Of a DNA stretch of 64,000 bases, positions 63,398 to 64,000 are shown in pieces. Made by a program: the position numbers and the translations under genes. Below the pieces are notes generated by a model. That model was not told the origin of the DNA, searched no databases, and saw only the letters and a program-made list of their open reading frames with translations. The stretch is from Nonomuraea jiangxiensis (lineage in GTDB: Bacteria > Actinomycetota > Actinomycetes > Streptosporangiales > Streptosporangiaceae): the NCBI RefSeq assembly GCF_900099965.1, contig NZ_FNDJ01000033.1, positions 1 to 64,000 of the forward strand, in the 5' to 3' direction. Within the stretch, counting starts at the first letter, position 1. Every line of letters starts with the position of its first letter.

Positions 63398-64000
63398 ATG
63401 GCCACCGCCCCCGAGAGGCTCCTGCTCCGCCTGGAGTGGAAGGTCGTCCGCAGGCTGGACGGCCGGCTCCAGGGCGCCCACCGCACCGCGCACCGCGGCT
63501 CCGGGCTCGACTTCACCGGGTTGCGCGCCTACGCCGACGGCGACGACGCCCGGCACATCGACTGGAACGTGACCGCCCGGCTGGACGAGCCGTACCTGCG
63601 GGTGTTCACCGAGGACCGCGAGCTGACCGTGTGGCTCGTGCTCGACCGGTCGGCGTCGATGGCGGCCGGCCGGCCGGGACGCGGCAAGCACGACGTGCTC
63701 GCCGAGCTGGCGCTCGTCCTCGCCCGGCTGTTCGGGAGGGGCGGCAACCGCGTCGGCGCCCTGCTGTTCGACACCGGGGTGCTGCGCGTCGTACCGCCCG
63801 GCACCTCCCGGCGGCACGCGCTGCGGATCGGCGCCGAGCTGGAACGCACGTCCGCGACCCGCGGCGGCGCCACCACCGACCTCGCGGAGATGCTCGACGC
63901 GGCCGGGCGGCTCGCCCGCCGCCGCGCGCTCATCGTCGTGCTGTCGGACCTCATCGGCGACGGCGACTGGGAGCGCTCGCTCCAGCGCCTGGCCCGCCGG
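63398..64000 (+). CDS. DUF58 (vWA-related) protein, MoxR partner (5' part, runs off the window)
   Basis: The first 201 codons are visible. YADGDDARHIDWNVTARLDE is the DUF58 hallmark; TVWLVLDRSASMAAG is the MIDAS-like DxSxS motif of a von Willebrand factor A fold. Starts 3 nt after the moxR stop. Probably membrane-associated client or partner of MoxR. The remainder lies beyond position 64000. Confidence 0.95.
   Translation, partial: MATAPERLLLRLEWKVVRRLDGRLQGAHRTAHRGSGLDFTGLRAYADGDDARHIDWNVTARLDEPYLRVFTEDRELTVWLVLDRSASMAAGRPGRGKHDVLAELALVLARLFGRGGNRVGALLFDTGVLRVVPPGTSRRHALRIGAELERTSATRGGATTDLAEMLDAAGRLARRRALIVVLSDLIGDGDWERSLQRLARR

Overview
The window is high-GC DNA (mostly third-position G/C codons, GTG and TTG starts, AAGGAG-type ribosome sites) typical of a mycelial actinomycete. 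The thiopeptide-type cluster, the secreted glycosidase with a CBM6 and the ClpC/MoxR-DUF58 content fit Streptosporangiaceae or a relative. Genus cannot be settled from the sequence alone. No tRNA, rRNA, CRISPR array, insertion sequence or phage module was seen.

Layout. (1) 1-6.7 kb: the start of clpC (cut by the window edge), a TAT-type lipoprotein beta-carbonic anhydrase, a secreted GH95 alpha-L-fucosidase with a CBM6, a LuxR-type regulator and a small two-helix membrane protein. (2) 7.2-18.2 kb, minus strand: a complete thiopeptide-type RiPP operon. It encodes an E1-like/RRE partner, YcaO cyclodehydratase, azoline dehydrogenase, a 59-aa precursor, split LanB (glutamylation and elimination) and pyridine synthase. 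The precursor leader matches thiopeptides, but the predicted core lacks the usual Ser1-Cys2 start and has only two cysteines. (3) 18.5-27 kb: a cupin, two HxlR regulators with visible operators next to an MFS exporter and an MBL-fold hydrolase, a LysE exporter, and a large zinc-ribbon membrane protein.

(4) 27-41.6 kb: a divergent aromatic catabolic island. The left operon (flavin monooxygenase, HpaG-RraA fusion, HpaE, HpaD, HpaH, HpaI) is the homoprotocatechuate meta-cleavage route to pyruvate and succinate semialdehyde. The right arm (LysR regulator, aminotransferase, MFS importer, ThDP decarboxylase, aldehyde dehydrogenase) can convert an aromatic amino acid to the arylacetate that feeds it. 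A decayed GH12 cellulase lies at its right edge.

(5) 42-58.3 kb, all minus strand: a GDPD; an RtcB-PrfH ribosome-repair pair; a GNAT; a DUF4132 protein coupled to a small protein with a ubiquitin-like Gly-Gly C-terminus; a dialkylglycine decarboxylase; and a six-gene operon of dynamin-like GTPase, second GTPase, single-pass membrane protein with a Thr/Pro/Lys tail, TPR-CHAT protease, zinc-motif protein and multipass membrane protein. The last operon looks like an NTPase-controlled proteolytic conflict or signalling system and is, with the RiPP, the best candidate for new biology. (6) 58.4-64 kb: a MarR/flavin-reductase divergon with a clear operator, a remnant of a molybdenum hydroxylase, an MFS exporter preceded by a tiny leader ORF and hairpins, and an HtrA-like protease followed by MoxR and DUF58 (open at the right edge).

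In-frame minisatellites are unusually common and lie in interdomain linkers of three of the RiPP enzymes.
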